A stretch of 18,757 nucleotides of DNA from BOG-908 sp964250925 (GTDB lineage: Bacteria > Pseudomonadota > Alphaproteobacteria > Acetobacterales > Acetobacteraceae): the NCBI GenBank assembly GCA_964250925.1, contig CAXUHU010000067.1:1-18757 (forward strand), read 5' to 3'. Positions 7,338 to 14,972 of the stretch are shown here, one piece after another. The notes below the pieces were generated by a model, which was not told where the DNA came from, did no database searches, and saw only the letters and a program-made list of their open reading frames with translations. Each line of letters begins with the position of its first letter. Positions within the stretch are counted from its first letter, which is position 1. The translations under genes were made by a program, and so were the position numbers.

Positions 7338-8333
7338 TTAGGCGGAAACGCCGCCCCAGAACGCCTCGGGGATGCCGACCAGGCCGTCCTCGTAACGGAC
7401 GCCGCTCACGCGATCCTCGGCGAGGAAGACAGGGCCGTCGAGGTCCACCACGTCGCAGAGCTGGCCCAGCACGAAAGCCGGTGCCATCGCGAGCGACGTT
7501 CCGGTCATGTTGCCGACCATCACGCGCAGCCCATGGTCGGCCGCCTGCCGCGCCATCGCCAGCCCCTCGGTCAGGCCGCCGCTCTTGTCCAGCTTGATGT
7601 TCACCACATCAAACCGGCCCGCCAGCCCGGCCACGTCCGGCAAGGCCTGCACGGTCTCGTCCGCGGCGATCGGGATGGGGCGAGCGTAGTTGTCGAGCAG
7701 GTGCTCCTGGCCCACGGCGAAGGGCTGCTCCACCAGCTCGACGCGGCAGTCCAGAAGCGCCGGCCATAGCGCATCGAGGGTGTCGCGGGTAAAACCCTGG
7801 TTGGCGTCGACCGCGAGGAACACGTCGGGGCAGGCCGCGCGCACCGCCCGCACGCGCGCATCGTCGCGTCCATCGCCGAGTAGCTTCAGCTTGATCGCGC
7901 GTGCGCCCGGGTAGGCCACCGCCGCTTCGGCCATCGCTGCCGGTTCACCCGCGCCGACCGTGAACGTGGTCAGCAGCCTGGCGGGGGGCGGCAATCCCGC
8001 GAGCTCCCATACTGGCCGGCCGGCCGCCTGCGATTCGAGATCCCACAGCGCGCAGTCGAGCGCATTGCGTGCGCCCCCCGGCGGCAACAGGGCGGCCAGC
8101 TCCTCGCGGGTCGCCCCGGCTTCCACCTTCGAACGGACAGCCTCGATGGCGGCGGCCAGGCGGTCCGGCGTGTCGCCGTGGTAGTAGACGCCCGCCGCTT
8201 CGCCCCGGCCGGTGTGGGTGCCGTCGGACAGGGTCGCCACCACGAGCCTGGACGCGGTGAAGACGTGGCCGGTGATCTGGAACGGCTGCTTCAGCGCCCA
8301 TTCTTCCACCGAGACGGACAGCCGGAGCGTCAT
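7338..8333 (-). CDS. dgcA: Enolase-superfamily epimerase: N-acetyl-D-Glu racemase DgcA / dipeptide epimerase
   Basis: 331-aa cytoplasmic enzyme of the mandelate racemase/muconate-lactonizing group. Acid-base lysines are KLK (Lys148, Lys150) and NIKLDK (Lys247). Metal ligands are Asp176 (AVDANQG), Glu202 (ELVEQPF) and Asp225 (IAADETVQ). The capping region GRGEAAGVYYHGDTPD is typical of the L-Ala-D/L-Glu epimerase subgroup, and a DxD pair (Asp297, Asp299 in VVDLDGPVFL) is present. With the DUF1611 gene three genes upstream, the best call is DgcA, which converts N-acetyl-D-Glu to N-acetyl-L-Glu. A true dipeptide epimerase on D-Glu-containing dipeptides is the alternative. ATG 8333 overlaps the S9 peptidase stop in ATGA, indicating translational coupling; the longer in-frame opening upstream is shadow. 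It is the last gene of the operon. Confidence 0.85.
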   Translation of the reverse strand: MTLRLSVSVEEWALKQPFQITGHVFTASRLVVATLSDGTHTGRGEAAGVYYHGDTPDRLAAAIEAVRSKVEAGATREELAALLPPGGARNALDCALWDLESQAAGRPVWELAGLPPPARLLTTFTVGAGEPAAMAEAAVAYPGARAIKLKLLGDGRDDARVRAVRAACPDVFLAVDANQGFTRDTLDALWPALLDCRVELVEQPFAVGQEHLLDNYARPIPIAADETVQALPDVAGLAGRFDVVNIKLDKSGGLTEGLAMARQAADHGLRVMVGNMTGTSLAMAPAFVLGQLCDVVDLDGPVFLAEDRVSGVRYEDGLVGIPEAFWGGVSA

Positions 8334-10459
8334 GGGGGCGGGGCTGGGGGCGGTGCGGACGAAAGGTGGCGCGCGAAGAACTCGTCGGTGGCCGCGAAGA
8401 AATCCAGCCAGGACTGCGCGCGCAGCATCATGTGGATCTCGTTGGGCACCACCATCTGCTCGACATCTACGCCGTGCTTGCGCAGCGCCTGCACCAGCTC
8501 GACGGATTGCGAGAACGGCACCTCGCGATCGTCGTCGGCATGCACGATCAGGACGGGGGAGCGCCATTTGTCGACGTCCGCCATGGCCGAGGAGGCGTAG
8601 GCGCGCCCGGGCGCGCCCGCCGGCTTGTGCGGACCCGCCAAGCCGGTTTCGAGCACCCGCCAATCATGCCCGCCGGCGTAGGCCCCGCGGGCCGCCAGCA
8701 GGTTGGAGGCGCGTGCCAGGCCCAGCGCCGTCATCAGCCCGCCATAGCTGCCGCCCCAGATGCCGATCCGCTTGATGTCGACGTCCGGGCGGGCGCGCAG
8801 GTAGTTGGCCCCGCCCAGTATGTCCTGGAACTCGCTGGCGCCGTCCGCCCCGAAATCCTTCGGTTCGCGGAAGTCCAGCCCGTAGCCGATGCCGCCGCGA
8901 TAGTTCACCGACAGCACGACGTAGCCTTCGTCGGCGAGGTACTGGTTCAGCCCGTACATGAAGCTGTAGGCCCCCATCGGGTGCCAGCCGGTCAGCATCT
9001 GACGGTACGGCCCGCCGTGGAAGAACAGCATGGCCGGCCCGGGCTTCTGCCGGCCGGGGGGCGGCAGGAATAGCTGGCCGTGCACGCGCATGCCGTCCGG
9101 CGAGTCGAAGACGACCGCTTGCGGCTCGACCAGCTTGCCCAGCGGAAAGTCGGACGGGATCGTGCCGGGCGCCAGGTCCGTCATGCCGTTCGGCCCGACC
9201 GCCACCGGGCGCAGCGGGTTGCGCGCGTCGCCGTGCAGGGCCACCACCGCGCCATCGCTGGCGATCACCGGGTAGTCCTCGTTGCCGCCGCCGGTCGTCA
9301 GCGCCCGCGGCGCGCCGCCCGCCGCCACGACCTGCCAGACGTGCCAGTGGTCCACGTCGCCGCTATTGGCCGAGTAGGCGAGCTGCGTGCGGTCGGGGCT
9401 GGGCGCGATGTTGAACACCTCGAACCCGCCCCCGGTGGTCAGTTCGGTGGGCGTGCCGCCGGCGGCCGGCACGCTGTAGAGGTGCGACCAGCCGGTCTTC
9501 TCCCACGGGAAGACGATGCGGTCGCCAGCGGCCCATACCAGCGAGCGGCCGTTCAGCGTGTCGTGGAACACGCTTCCGGGCCCTGGGCTCGCGGTCCAAA
9601 GCGCGCGGCCCGAGCCGGTCGCCGGGTCGCACACCCGGATCGACCAGGGTTGGCCGGCGGGGTGCGGCAGGAAATCCACCTCGCTGCCGGCCGGCATCCT
9701 GACGAAGGCGAGGTGCTGCCCGTCCGGCGACCATTCCGGCGCCATGTCGACGTCCAGGCTCGGCTGCATCCAAGCGATGCGGTGCGTGCCGAAATCGTAG
9801 ACGCCCACCATGCTGTGGTCGGTGCGCGTGCTGACAAAGGCGAGGCGCTTGCCGTCGGGGGACCAGGTGAGCGCGCTGTCCTCGCCGCGGTCGTGCAGCA
9901 ACTGGGATGCCTGGCCGCCATCGAGCGGTGCGACCCAGATCTGGCCCGCCGACAGGAAAGCGACCCGGCCAAGGGCGGGTGCGGCGGAGGGAGCGCGGCC
10001 GATCCCCAATTGACGCGGCGCGCCTCCCGTCAGGTCCACCGTCCAGACCGCCTGGACGGGCGGCCCGGACGCCAGGCTGATCGGGTTCACCGGCGGCCCG
10101 CCTTCCAGGTCGCCGCCGCGCGCATAGACCAGCCGGTCGCCCGATGGCGCCCAGCCCAGATCGCCCAGATCCTGCCCGTCATCCCCCGCATAGGCGGTGA
10201 CCGCGCGGGCGCGGTACGCCCCGTCGGCCGAGCGTTCGGCGACCCAGACGTTGCGCACGCCACGGTCGTTGCTCACCCACGCCACCCGGCCGCCCGTCGG
10301 CGCGGCCGTGAGGCCGGAGGGGAACGGCGCGCTCAGCACCTGCTGCAGGGTGAAATCGTGCGGCACCTGCGCGCTCGCCGACAATGACGCGGCGCCGAGG
10401 CCGGCCGCGAGCGCCAGGCTGCCCGCGCGCGCGCGTCGCTTGCCAAGACCGAAGATCAT
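8330..10459 (-). CDS. Secreted S9 family (prolyl oligopeptidase-type) serine peptidase
   Basis: 709-aa exported peptidase. A signal peptide (KRRARAGSLALAAGLGAASL, cleavage at ASA-QV, residue 30) is followed by an eight-bladed-type beta-propeller with TolB/PD40-like repeats: LGWAPSGDRLVYA, LTWSPDGKRLAFVS (198-210), PEWSPDGQHLAFVR (241-254) and IAPSPDRTQLAYS. The C-terminal catalytic alpha/beta-hydrolase domain starts at about 450, with FFHGGPY (479-485), nucleophile IGIWGGSYGG (Ser571), HADDDREVP (Asp644) and PNEIHMML (His676). S9 enzymes of this DPP4/acylaminoacyl-peptidase class act on short peptides. ATG 10459 is preferred over TTG 10468 because AAAGGA lies 9 nt upstream of the ATG and directly abuts the TTG. 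It starts 40 bp after the permease stop and overlaps dgcA by 4 bp, so it is operonic. Its likely job is to trim imported oligopeptides in the periplasm. Confidence 0.9.
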   Translation of the reverse strand: MIFGLGKRRARAGSLALAAGLGAASLSASAQVPHDFTLQQVLSAPFPSGLTAAPTGGRVAWVSNDRGVRNVWVAERSADGAYRARAVTAYAGDDGQDLGDLGWAPSGDRLVYARGGDLEGGPPVNPISLASGPPVQAVWTVDLTGGAPRQLGIGRAPSAAPALGRVAFLSAGQIWVAPLDGGQASQLLHDRGEDSALTWSPDGKRLAFVSTRTDHSMVGVYDFGTHRIAWMQPSLDVDMAPEWSPDGQHLAFVRMPAGSEVDFLPHPAGQPWSIRVCDPATGSGRALWTASPGPGSVFHDTLNGRSLVWAAGDRIVFPWEKTGWSHLYSVPAAGGTPTELTTGGGFEVFNIAPSPDRTQLAYSANSGDVDHWHVWQVVAAGGAPRALTTGGGNEDYPVIASDGAVVALHGDARNPLRPVAVGPNGMTDLAPGTIPSDFPLGKLVEPQAVVFDSPDGMRVHGQLFLPPPGRQKPGPAMLFFHGGPYRQMLTGWHPMGAYSFMYGLNQYLADEGYVVLSVNYRGGIGYGLDFREPKDFGADGASEFQDILGGANYLRARPDVDIKRIGIWGGSYGGLMTALGLARASNLLAARGAYAGGHDWRVLETGLAGPHKPAGAPGRAYASSAMADVDKWRSPVLIVHADDDREVPFSQSVELVQALRKHGVDVEQMVVPNEIHMMLRAQSWLDFFAATDEFFARHLSSAPPPAPPP

Positions 10460-10499
10460 TGCAGCCAATCCTTTCGATGACGATGGCGGGCAGGCGGAC

Positions 10500-11624
10500 T
10501 CACGATGCGACGTGGAGCGCCGCGGACGGTGCGGGGCGCCTCAGCCGCCAGATGCCGAGGGTCAGCATCGGCGCCACGTAGACGGCCAGGAAAACCGAGG
10601 CGAGCACGCGGTAGCCGTGGGCGATCAGCGCCACGAGGCCGAACCGCCCCGCCACGAAGATCGAAACCACGAGCAGGCAGAGGGTGATGGCCAGCCGCGC
10701 GGCGCGGGGAGCCGGGCCGACGCCACGCCGCCGCCAGCGTTGCGCCACGCGCTCGTTGACCGCATGCACCATGCCCGTCCCGCATTCCAGCAGGGCGGCG
10801 AAGATCATCGTCTGGAACGCCAGCCGGAACAGCGGCACGTGCAGCTCCCGCAGCAGCATGTCCGACGGCAGCGTGGCGTGGTCGATCCCGGGCGAGAAGG
10901 CGGCCATGCAGACGAAGAACAGGACCGCCGGCAGCATGGCGAGCGGCCCGCACAGCAGGCCCGCGATCACCGCGTCGCGGTCGCTGGTCAAATGGCGCGT
11001 CACCGGAAGGATGATGACCGCGCCGATGACGTTGTAGGCGGCGTAGGTCACGCCGCCGACGGCCCAGTCCGTGCCGATCCTGCCGGGTGCGGCGAACGCG
11101 TGTGCGATGTCGTGCCCGAACCGGCCGATGCACAGCAGCAGGAAGACGGCGTAGGTGGCGTAGAGCAGGATGGAGACATATTTGAACAAGCCCTCCACGG
11201 CCGAGTTGCCGAAGGTGGCGAACAGCGCGATCAGCGCCGCCAGCAGCAGCGTGCCGGCGACGGGCGGCCAGCCGAACATCGCAGCGCCGATGGCGCCTGC
11301 GGCCGCGCCGAACACCGCCAGCAGCAGCATCAGGAAGACGGAGTAAGCGGCTTCGAAGCTGACGCCCAGGCGGCCGAGAAGGTGCCGGAAGAAGGTGTTG
11401 TAGTCCGCACTTCCCGTGGCCCTGGCGAACAGGAAGGTGAGCACGCAGATCACGCTCCAGATCGCCGTCGCCAGCGCCATGCCGAGCAGGCCGCCGCGTG
11501 GGCCGCTCGGCAGGAAATATTCGGCCAGTTCCCGTCCCGTGGCGTAGCCGCCGCCGATCACCACCGCCTTGAACGCCAAGGCGGGCAGGACGAAGCGCCG
11601 GAACCAGGCATTGCCGCCGGTCAA
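10500..11624 (-). CDS. YkvI-like multi-pass membrane transporter
   Basis: 374-aa integral membrane protein with about 10 hydrophobic segments. Examples are FVLPALAFKAVVIGGGYATG (10-29), a second near 40-65, and VFLMLLLAVFGAAAGAIGAA; the last is VLASVFLAVYVAPMLTLGIW near the C-terminus. The first helix contains the GGGYATGRE signature I associate with the YkvI family (COG3814), distant relatives of APC-type amino acid transporters. Substrate is unproven for this family. The frame is open far upstream through dgcN. The start is taken as TTG 11624 because its TTGA overlaps the dgcN stop and it leaves 9 residues before helix 1; there is no obvious ribosome site, so translation is probably coupled. 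Sitting between dgcN and a peptidase gene, it most plausibly imports D-glutamate or D-Glu dipeptides. This substrate is inference from context only. Confidence 0.8.
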   Translation of the reverse strand: MTGGNAWFRRFVLPALAFKAVVIGGGYATGRELAEYFLPSGPRGGLLGMALATAIWSVICVLTFLFARATGSADYNTFFRHLLGRLGVSFEAAYSVFLMLLLAVFGAAAGAIGAAMFGWPPVAGTLLLAALIALFATFGNSAVEGLFKYVSILLYATYAVFLLLCIGRFGHDIAHAFAAPGRIGTDWAVGGVTYAAYNVIGAVIILPVTRHLTSDRDAVIAGLLCGPLAMLPAVLFFVCMAAFSPGIDHATLPSDMLLRELHVPLFRLAFQTMIFAALLECGTGMVHAVNERVAQRWRRRGVGPAPRAARLAITLCLLVVSIFVAGRFGLVALIAHGYRVLASVFLAVYVAPMLTLGIWRLRRPAPSAALHVAS

Positions 11625-12670
11625 GCGGCTTGGCCGAGGCAGCCATCGACCAGGCGGTCCAGATCGGCGCCCGGCCGCATCGGATCGGCGGCGGGCAGGC
11701 CGGTGGCGGCCGACACGTCGTCGAACACGCGCCGCCGCTCCTCCTCGCCCAAATGCGCGGTGTTCAGGCTGATGCCGCCGCAGCGTGTCGCCGGGTTGGT
11801 GCGCCGGCCGAGCAGCAGGTTGAGGTCGATGGTCTCGGCGATGCTGGGCAGCACGTAGCCGTCGAGCCCGATGATGTGCGTGCGGCCCGGCTGGTGGCAG
11901 ACGACGAACACGTCCGGCTGGCTGCCGTGCAGCAGGCCGAGCGACACCGCCGCGTAGGACGGGTGGAACAGCGAACCCTGGCCTTCGATCACGTCCCAAT
12001 GGTCGGGCGCCGCGTCCGGGCTCAGCAATTCGGCCGCACCGGCCTCGAAATCCGAGACCACCGCGTCCATCGGCATGCCCCCGCCGGCGATCATTATCCC
12101 GGTCTGGCCGGTGGCGCGGAAATCGGCATGCACCCCGCGCGCGGCCATCGAACGCGCGAGCGACAGCGCGGTGTATTTCTTGCCCAGGGCGCAATCCGTG
12201 CCGACGGTCAGCAGACGCTTGCCGGTCCGCTTGCGGCCGGTGGCGATGGGGATGTCTGGGGGCGGCACGCGCACGTCGTAGAGGCGGGGGCCGTGCTGCC
12301 GGGCGGGGTGCCGCAACCCCCAGATCGACGCCAGCGGCGTGTGCATGCCGCTGACGACGTCCAGCCCGGCCGCCAGCGCCTCCACGAGAGGCTGCACCCA
12401 GGACTGCGCCACTTGGCCGCCCACATTGGCCACGCCGATCACGAGGCCACGCGCCCCCCGCCGGTAGGCCTCGGCCGGCGACAGCCTGGGCAGGCCCGCG
12501 GTCACCGTGGCGTCGGGCAGGGCGAACTCCGCCACGCAGGCATCGGGCGCCCAGTCGCGCAGGCCGAACGCCGTCTTGGCGAAGCTGGGCTCCGTGCTGT
12601 CGCCCAGGAACAGCAGGTAGGGCCGCGGCAGCGATACGACGCCGGGGGGTTCGCGATGATCGACGTTCAT
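11621..12670 (-). CDS. dgcN: DUF1611 family D-glutamate N-acetyltransferase DgcN
   Basis: 349-aa DUF1611 protein, the usual family length. The N-terminal Rossmann-like domain reads ALPDATVTAGLPRLSPAEAYRRGARGLVIGVANVGG; the C-terminal P-loop domain has VGTDCALGKKYTALSLA (156-172, Walker A), then DFRATGQTGIMIAGGG (183-198), DVIEGQGSLFHPSY (226-239) and VCHQPGRTHIIG. Family members paired with an MLE-type epimerase have been described as DgcN, which acetylates D-Glu to N-acetyl-D-Glu with acetyl-CoA; DgcA then racemises it to N-acetyl-L-Glu. Both partners are in this operon. ATG 12670 leaves 26 bp after the serine hydrolase stop; a GGGAG lies 12 nt upstream. The stop overlaps the permease start by 4 bp. 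The P-loop in an acetyltransferase is a known oddity of the family. Confidence 0.9.
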   Translation of the reverse strand: MNVDHREPPGVVSLPRPYLLFLGDSTEPSFAKTAFGLRDWAPDACVAEFALPDATVTAGLPRLSPAEAYRRGARGLVIGVANVGGQVAQSWVQPLVEALAAGLDVVSGMHTPLASIWGLRHPARQHGPRLYDVRVPPPDIPIATGRKRTGKRLLTVGTDCALGKKYTALSLARSMAARGVHADFRATGQTGIMIAGGGMPMDAVVSDFEAGAAELLSPDAAPDHWDVIEGQGSLFHPSYAAVSLGLLHGSQPDVFVVCHQPGRTHIIGLDGYVLPSIAETIDLNLLLGRRTNPATRCGGISLNTAHLGEEERRRVFDDVSAATGLPAADPMRPGADLDRLVDGCLGQAA

Positions 12671-12696
12671 GCAGCTAGCCAACTCCCAGGCGCCGA

Positions 12697-14715
12697 TCAG
12701 TAGGACAGGCCGGTGCCGATCAGGTGGAACACGGCGCCGGTCCAGACCAGCACGACAGCCGACAGCACAAGGACGAGGCTCCAGACGCGGGCGAATACGC
12801 CCCTCAACCCGGGCCGCGTGGTCCAGACCACCCACGCGTTCCAAAGGAACACCAGTAGCGCCAGAGGGAAGACCACGATGGTGAGCCAGTGCAGCACCAT
12901 CAGCCAGGGGTCGACCGTGCCGTTCAGCGCGAAGGTCTGGAACATGACAAGGATGGTGGCGGGCCAGGCGACCATCAGCAGGCCATCGAGCAGCGCGGCC
13001 GCGCGTGTCAGCCGGTAGCTCGCGACCGCGGCGCCTCGCAGGGTGATCGTGACGCCGTAGCGTCGCCTGTAGAGGGCGTTCACCGGCCAGAACAGGGCGG
13101 TCAGCAGCAGCGCCGCGACCGAGGCGATCAGCGCCGGCTTGAGCCAGGCCGCATCCTTGAACCAGGGCACCGGCATGTAGACTTCGTAGGGCGAGCCGTC
13201 ATCGCTCCAGGCGGCGACCTGGCCGCCGGCCAGTTTGGCGGCCAGGCGAGTCTTGCCGTTGACGTTGCGCCAAAGAAACGGCCCTGCCGCTTCGAACCGC
13301 TCGGGCTGGCCCGCGATGTCCTTCAGGCTGGGCGTGGTCACCTGCCCGTCGTCTCGCGCCGTCACCAGCGAGCTGGCCAGCAGGTAGTACAGCAGCGAGA
13401 ACATCGTCGTCTCCTCGCGCCGCGAGGTGACGTAGGTTCCGGCGAGCATGCCGGCATCCGTCCTGGCGGCGCGGGCGTCGAGGTGGCCGTCCGGGCCGGG
13501 GCCGGGGAAATACCGGTCGGTGAAGTTCTGGCGGAGCGCGGTGCGGATCGGTCCTGCCGCGCCGTCCGTGCCGACGCTGTTCAACGAGATGAACAGGCCG
13601 ACATGGTCGTCGGGGAACAGGGTGAGCTCGCTGTGGAACCATTGCGTGTCCCCGGCATGGCCGATGATGCGCCTGCCGTTGCGGTTCATCTGGTAGAAGC
13701 CGAGGAGCATGCTGTTCAGCGGCGGGATGTTGTTCAGCGCCGCACTGTGCATCGTCTGCGCGGTCGCCGCCTGAAGGATGCGCTGTCCGTTGAGTTCGCC
13801 ATCCTGCAGGTGGGCGATCATGAACTTCGCCATGTCCGCGCCGGAGATGCTGGAGCTGCCGGCGGGTGCCGGGCCGACGACCTCCAGGGGTTTCGGCTCG
13901 GCATCGGTCGCCAGCATGTAGCCCTTGCTCATCAGCGGACGCAGCGCCGCCGGCAGCGGCTGCCGGAACGTGGCGTGCTGCATGTTCAGCGGCGCCAGGA
14001 TGTGCTTGTCGATGTAGTCGGCGAACGCCTCGCCCGACACGCGCTGGACGACGTAGCCGGCGAGCGTCGCGCCGTAGTTCGAGTAGGACGGAGTCGTGCC
14101 GGGCAAAAAAATCCGTTCCGGCATGTTCTGCTTCAGGTAGGTGGCGAGATCGGGCTCCCGCGTCGGTTCGGCGAAGATGAGCTGCTTGTTGGTCTCCTCG
14201 AAACCGGCGGTGTGCGTCATCAGGTTGCGCATCGTGACCGGCTTGCCCTCGAACGGCGGTATCTTGAAGTCGAGATAGGTGTTCACGTCGCGGTCGAGGT
14301 CGACCTTGCCCTGCTCCACCTGCTGCATAACGGCCGTCCAGGTGAACAGCTTGGAGACCGATCCGGGCCGGAACAGCGTGGTGTCCGGATCGACAGGCGT
14401 GCGGGCTGCGACGTCGGCGTAACCGAAGCCTTTCTGCAGCAGAACCTGGCCGTTCTTGACCACCACCACGACCGCGCCCGCGATGTTGCCGCGTTGCAGT
14501 GCGTAAGGCACGTAGCCGTCGAGCCACGCTTCCAGATCCTGCTTCGAAAGTTCGACTGCCACCTGCGGCGAGCTCGTCTGGGCAGGCAGCGTGGTCGACG
14601 CGGCCGTCGGCGTCGTGGCGAGCACCTGGGGCGCCACGCTCGGGCTCTGCGCCAGGCAGGGCGCTGCGAGACCCAACGCCAACGCGCCGACAGCGATCCC
14701 CAAGAGACTTCGCAC
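12697..14715 (-). CDS. Serine hydrolase (class C beta-lactamase/DD-peptidase fold) with C-terminal four-helix membrane tail
   Basis: 672 aa. GTG 14715 is chosen: GGGAG lies 8 nt upstream and the product starts directly with a signal peptide (RSLLGIAVGALALGLAAPCLA, cleavage CLA-QS, residue 22). An upstream ATG at 14793 would bury that signal. The catalytic domain (about 55-400) has SVSK (Ser119, Lys122), the YSN loop (Tyr211-Ser212-Asn213) and GHAGDTQ (His353, Gly355), the three class C beta-lactamase/penicillin-binding motifs. A linker domain follows, then four predicted membrane helices at about 526-548, 573-596, 605-631 and 641-667. The enzyme thus hangs on the periplasmic face of the inner membrane. 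The family includes D-aminopeptidases and D-stereospecific esterases as well as beta-lactamases; a peptide-processing role fits this operon, of which it is the first gene. True beta-lactamase activity is less likely. Confidence 0.87.
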   Translation of the reverse strand: MRSLLGIAVGALALGLAAPCLAQSPSVAPQVLATTPTAASTTLPAQTSSPQVAVELSKQDLEAWLDGYVPYALQRGNIAGAVVVVVKNGQVLLQKGFGYADVAARTPVDPDTTLFRPGSVSKLFTWTAVMQQVEQGKVDLDRDVNTYLDFKIPPFEGKPVTMRNLMTHTAGFEETNKQLIFAEPTREPDLATYLKQNMPERIFLPGTTPSYSNYGATLAGYVVQRVSGEAFADYIDKHILAPLNMQHATFRQPLPAALRPLMSKGYMLATDAEPKPLEVVGPAPAGSSSISGADMAKFMIAHLQDGELNGQRILQAATAQTMHSAALNNIPPLNSMLLGFYQMNRNGRRIIGHAGDTQWFHSELTLFPDDHVGLFISLNSVGTDGAAGPIRTALRQNFTDRYFPGPGPDGHLDARAARTDAGMLAGTYVTSRREETTMFSLLYYLLASSLVTARDDGQVTTPSLKDIAGQPERFEAAGPFLWRNVNGKTRLAAKLAGGQVAAWSDDGSPYEVYMPVPWFKDAAWLKPALIASVAALLLTALFWPVNALYRRRYGVTITLRGAAVASYRLTRAAALLDGLLMVAWPATILVMFQTFALNGTVDPWLMVLHWLTIVVFPLALLVFLWNAWVVWTTRPGLRGVFARVWSLVLVLSAVVLVWTGAVFHLIGTGLSY

Positions 14716-14817
14716 GGTGTGGTCTCCCGAGGCTGCAAAATGTCCGCCGCCTGCTGACGCGGAAAGCCGTGTGGGCACATCTCCGTGGGACATTCGGCAC
14801 CGATCTTCCTGCCTGAG

Positions 14818-14846
14818 ACGCTATTGTCCCTGCGAGGACATGTCAA
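14818..14846 (-). promoter_or_regulatory. Predicted sigma-70 promoter of the serine hydrolase-dgcN-dgcA operon
   Basis: On the minus strand TTGACA (14841-14846) is a perfect -35 box. A 17-nt spacer leads to TAGCGT (14818-14823), which keeps the most conserved T, A and final T of a -10 box. Transcription would leave a leader of about 100 nt before the GTG at 14715. The spacer contains a 5-6-5 inverted repeat, listed separately. Confidence 0.55.
14825..14840. promoter_or_regulatory. Inverted repeat TGTCC-N6-GGACA, candidate operator
   Basis: A perfect 5-bp inverted repeat with a 6-nt centre (CTGCGA) fills almost the whole spacer between the predicted -35 and -10 boxes. A dimeric regulator bound there would block polymerase; the XRE-cupin protein encoded just upstream is the obvious candidate. 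The repeat is seen directly; the operator role is inferred. Confidence 0.4.
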
Positions 14847-14972
14847 CGAGCGTCCTGACCGGTCCGTATCGATGAGTTCGTGCTCACGGCTGCTTACGGA
14901 TTTGCTTCCGGCTCGACCGGGACGCAGGGCGCGCCCGCTCATCCCGACTTGGCTTGCCTCACCACCCAAATC

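Noticed and set aside
10197..11858. 553-codon plus-strand ORF, rich in E, Q, H and R
   Set aside because: It is antisense to the hydrophobic permease gene, whose codons read backwards give charged low-complexity sequence; no family features.
11625..12194. Upstream extension of the permease frame
   Set aside because: It reads through dgcN out of frame with arginine-rich sequence; the membrane protein begins only at about 11624.
12889..14757. 622-codon plus-strand ORF
   Set aside because: It lies antisense to the serine hydrolase, has Arg/Gly/His/Val-rich high-GC shadow composition and no recognisable domain.
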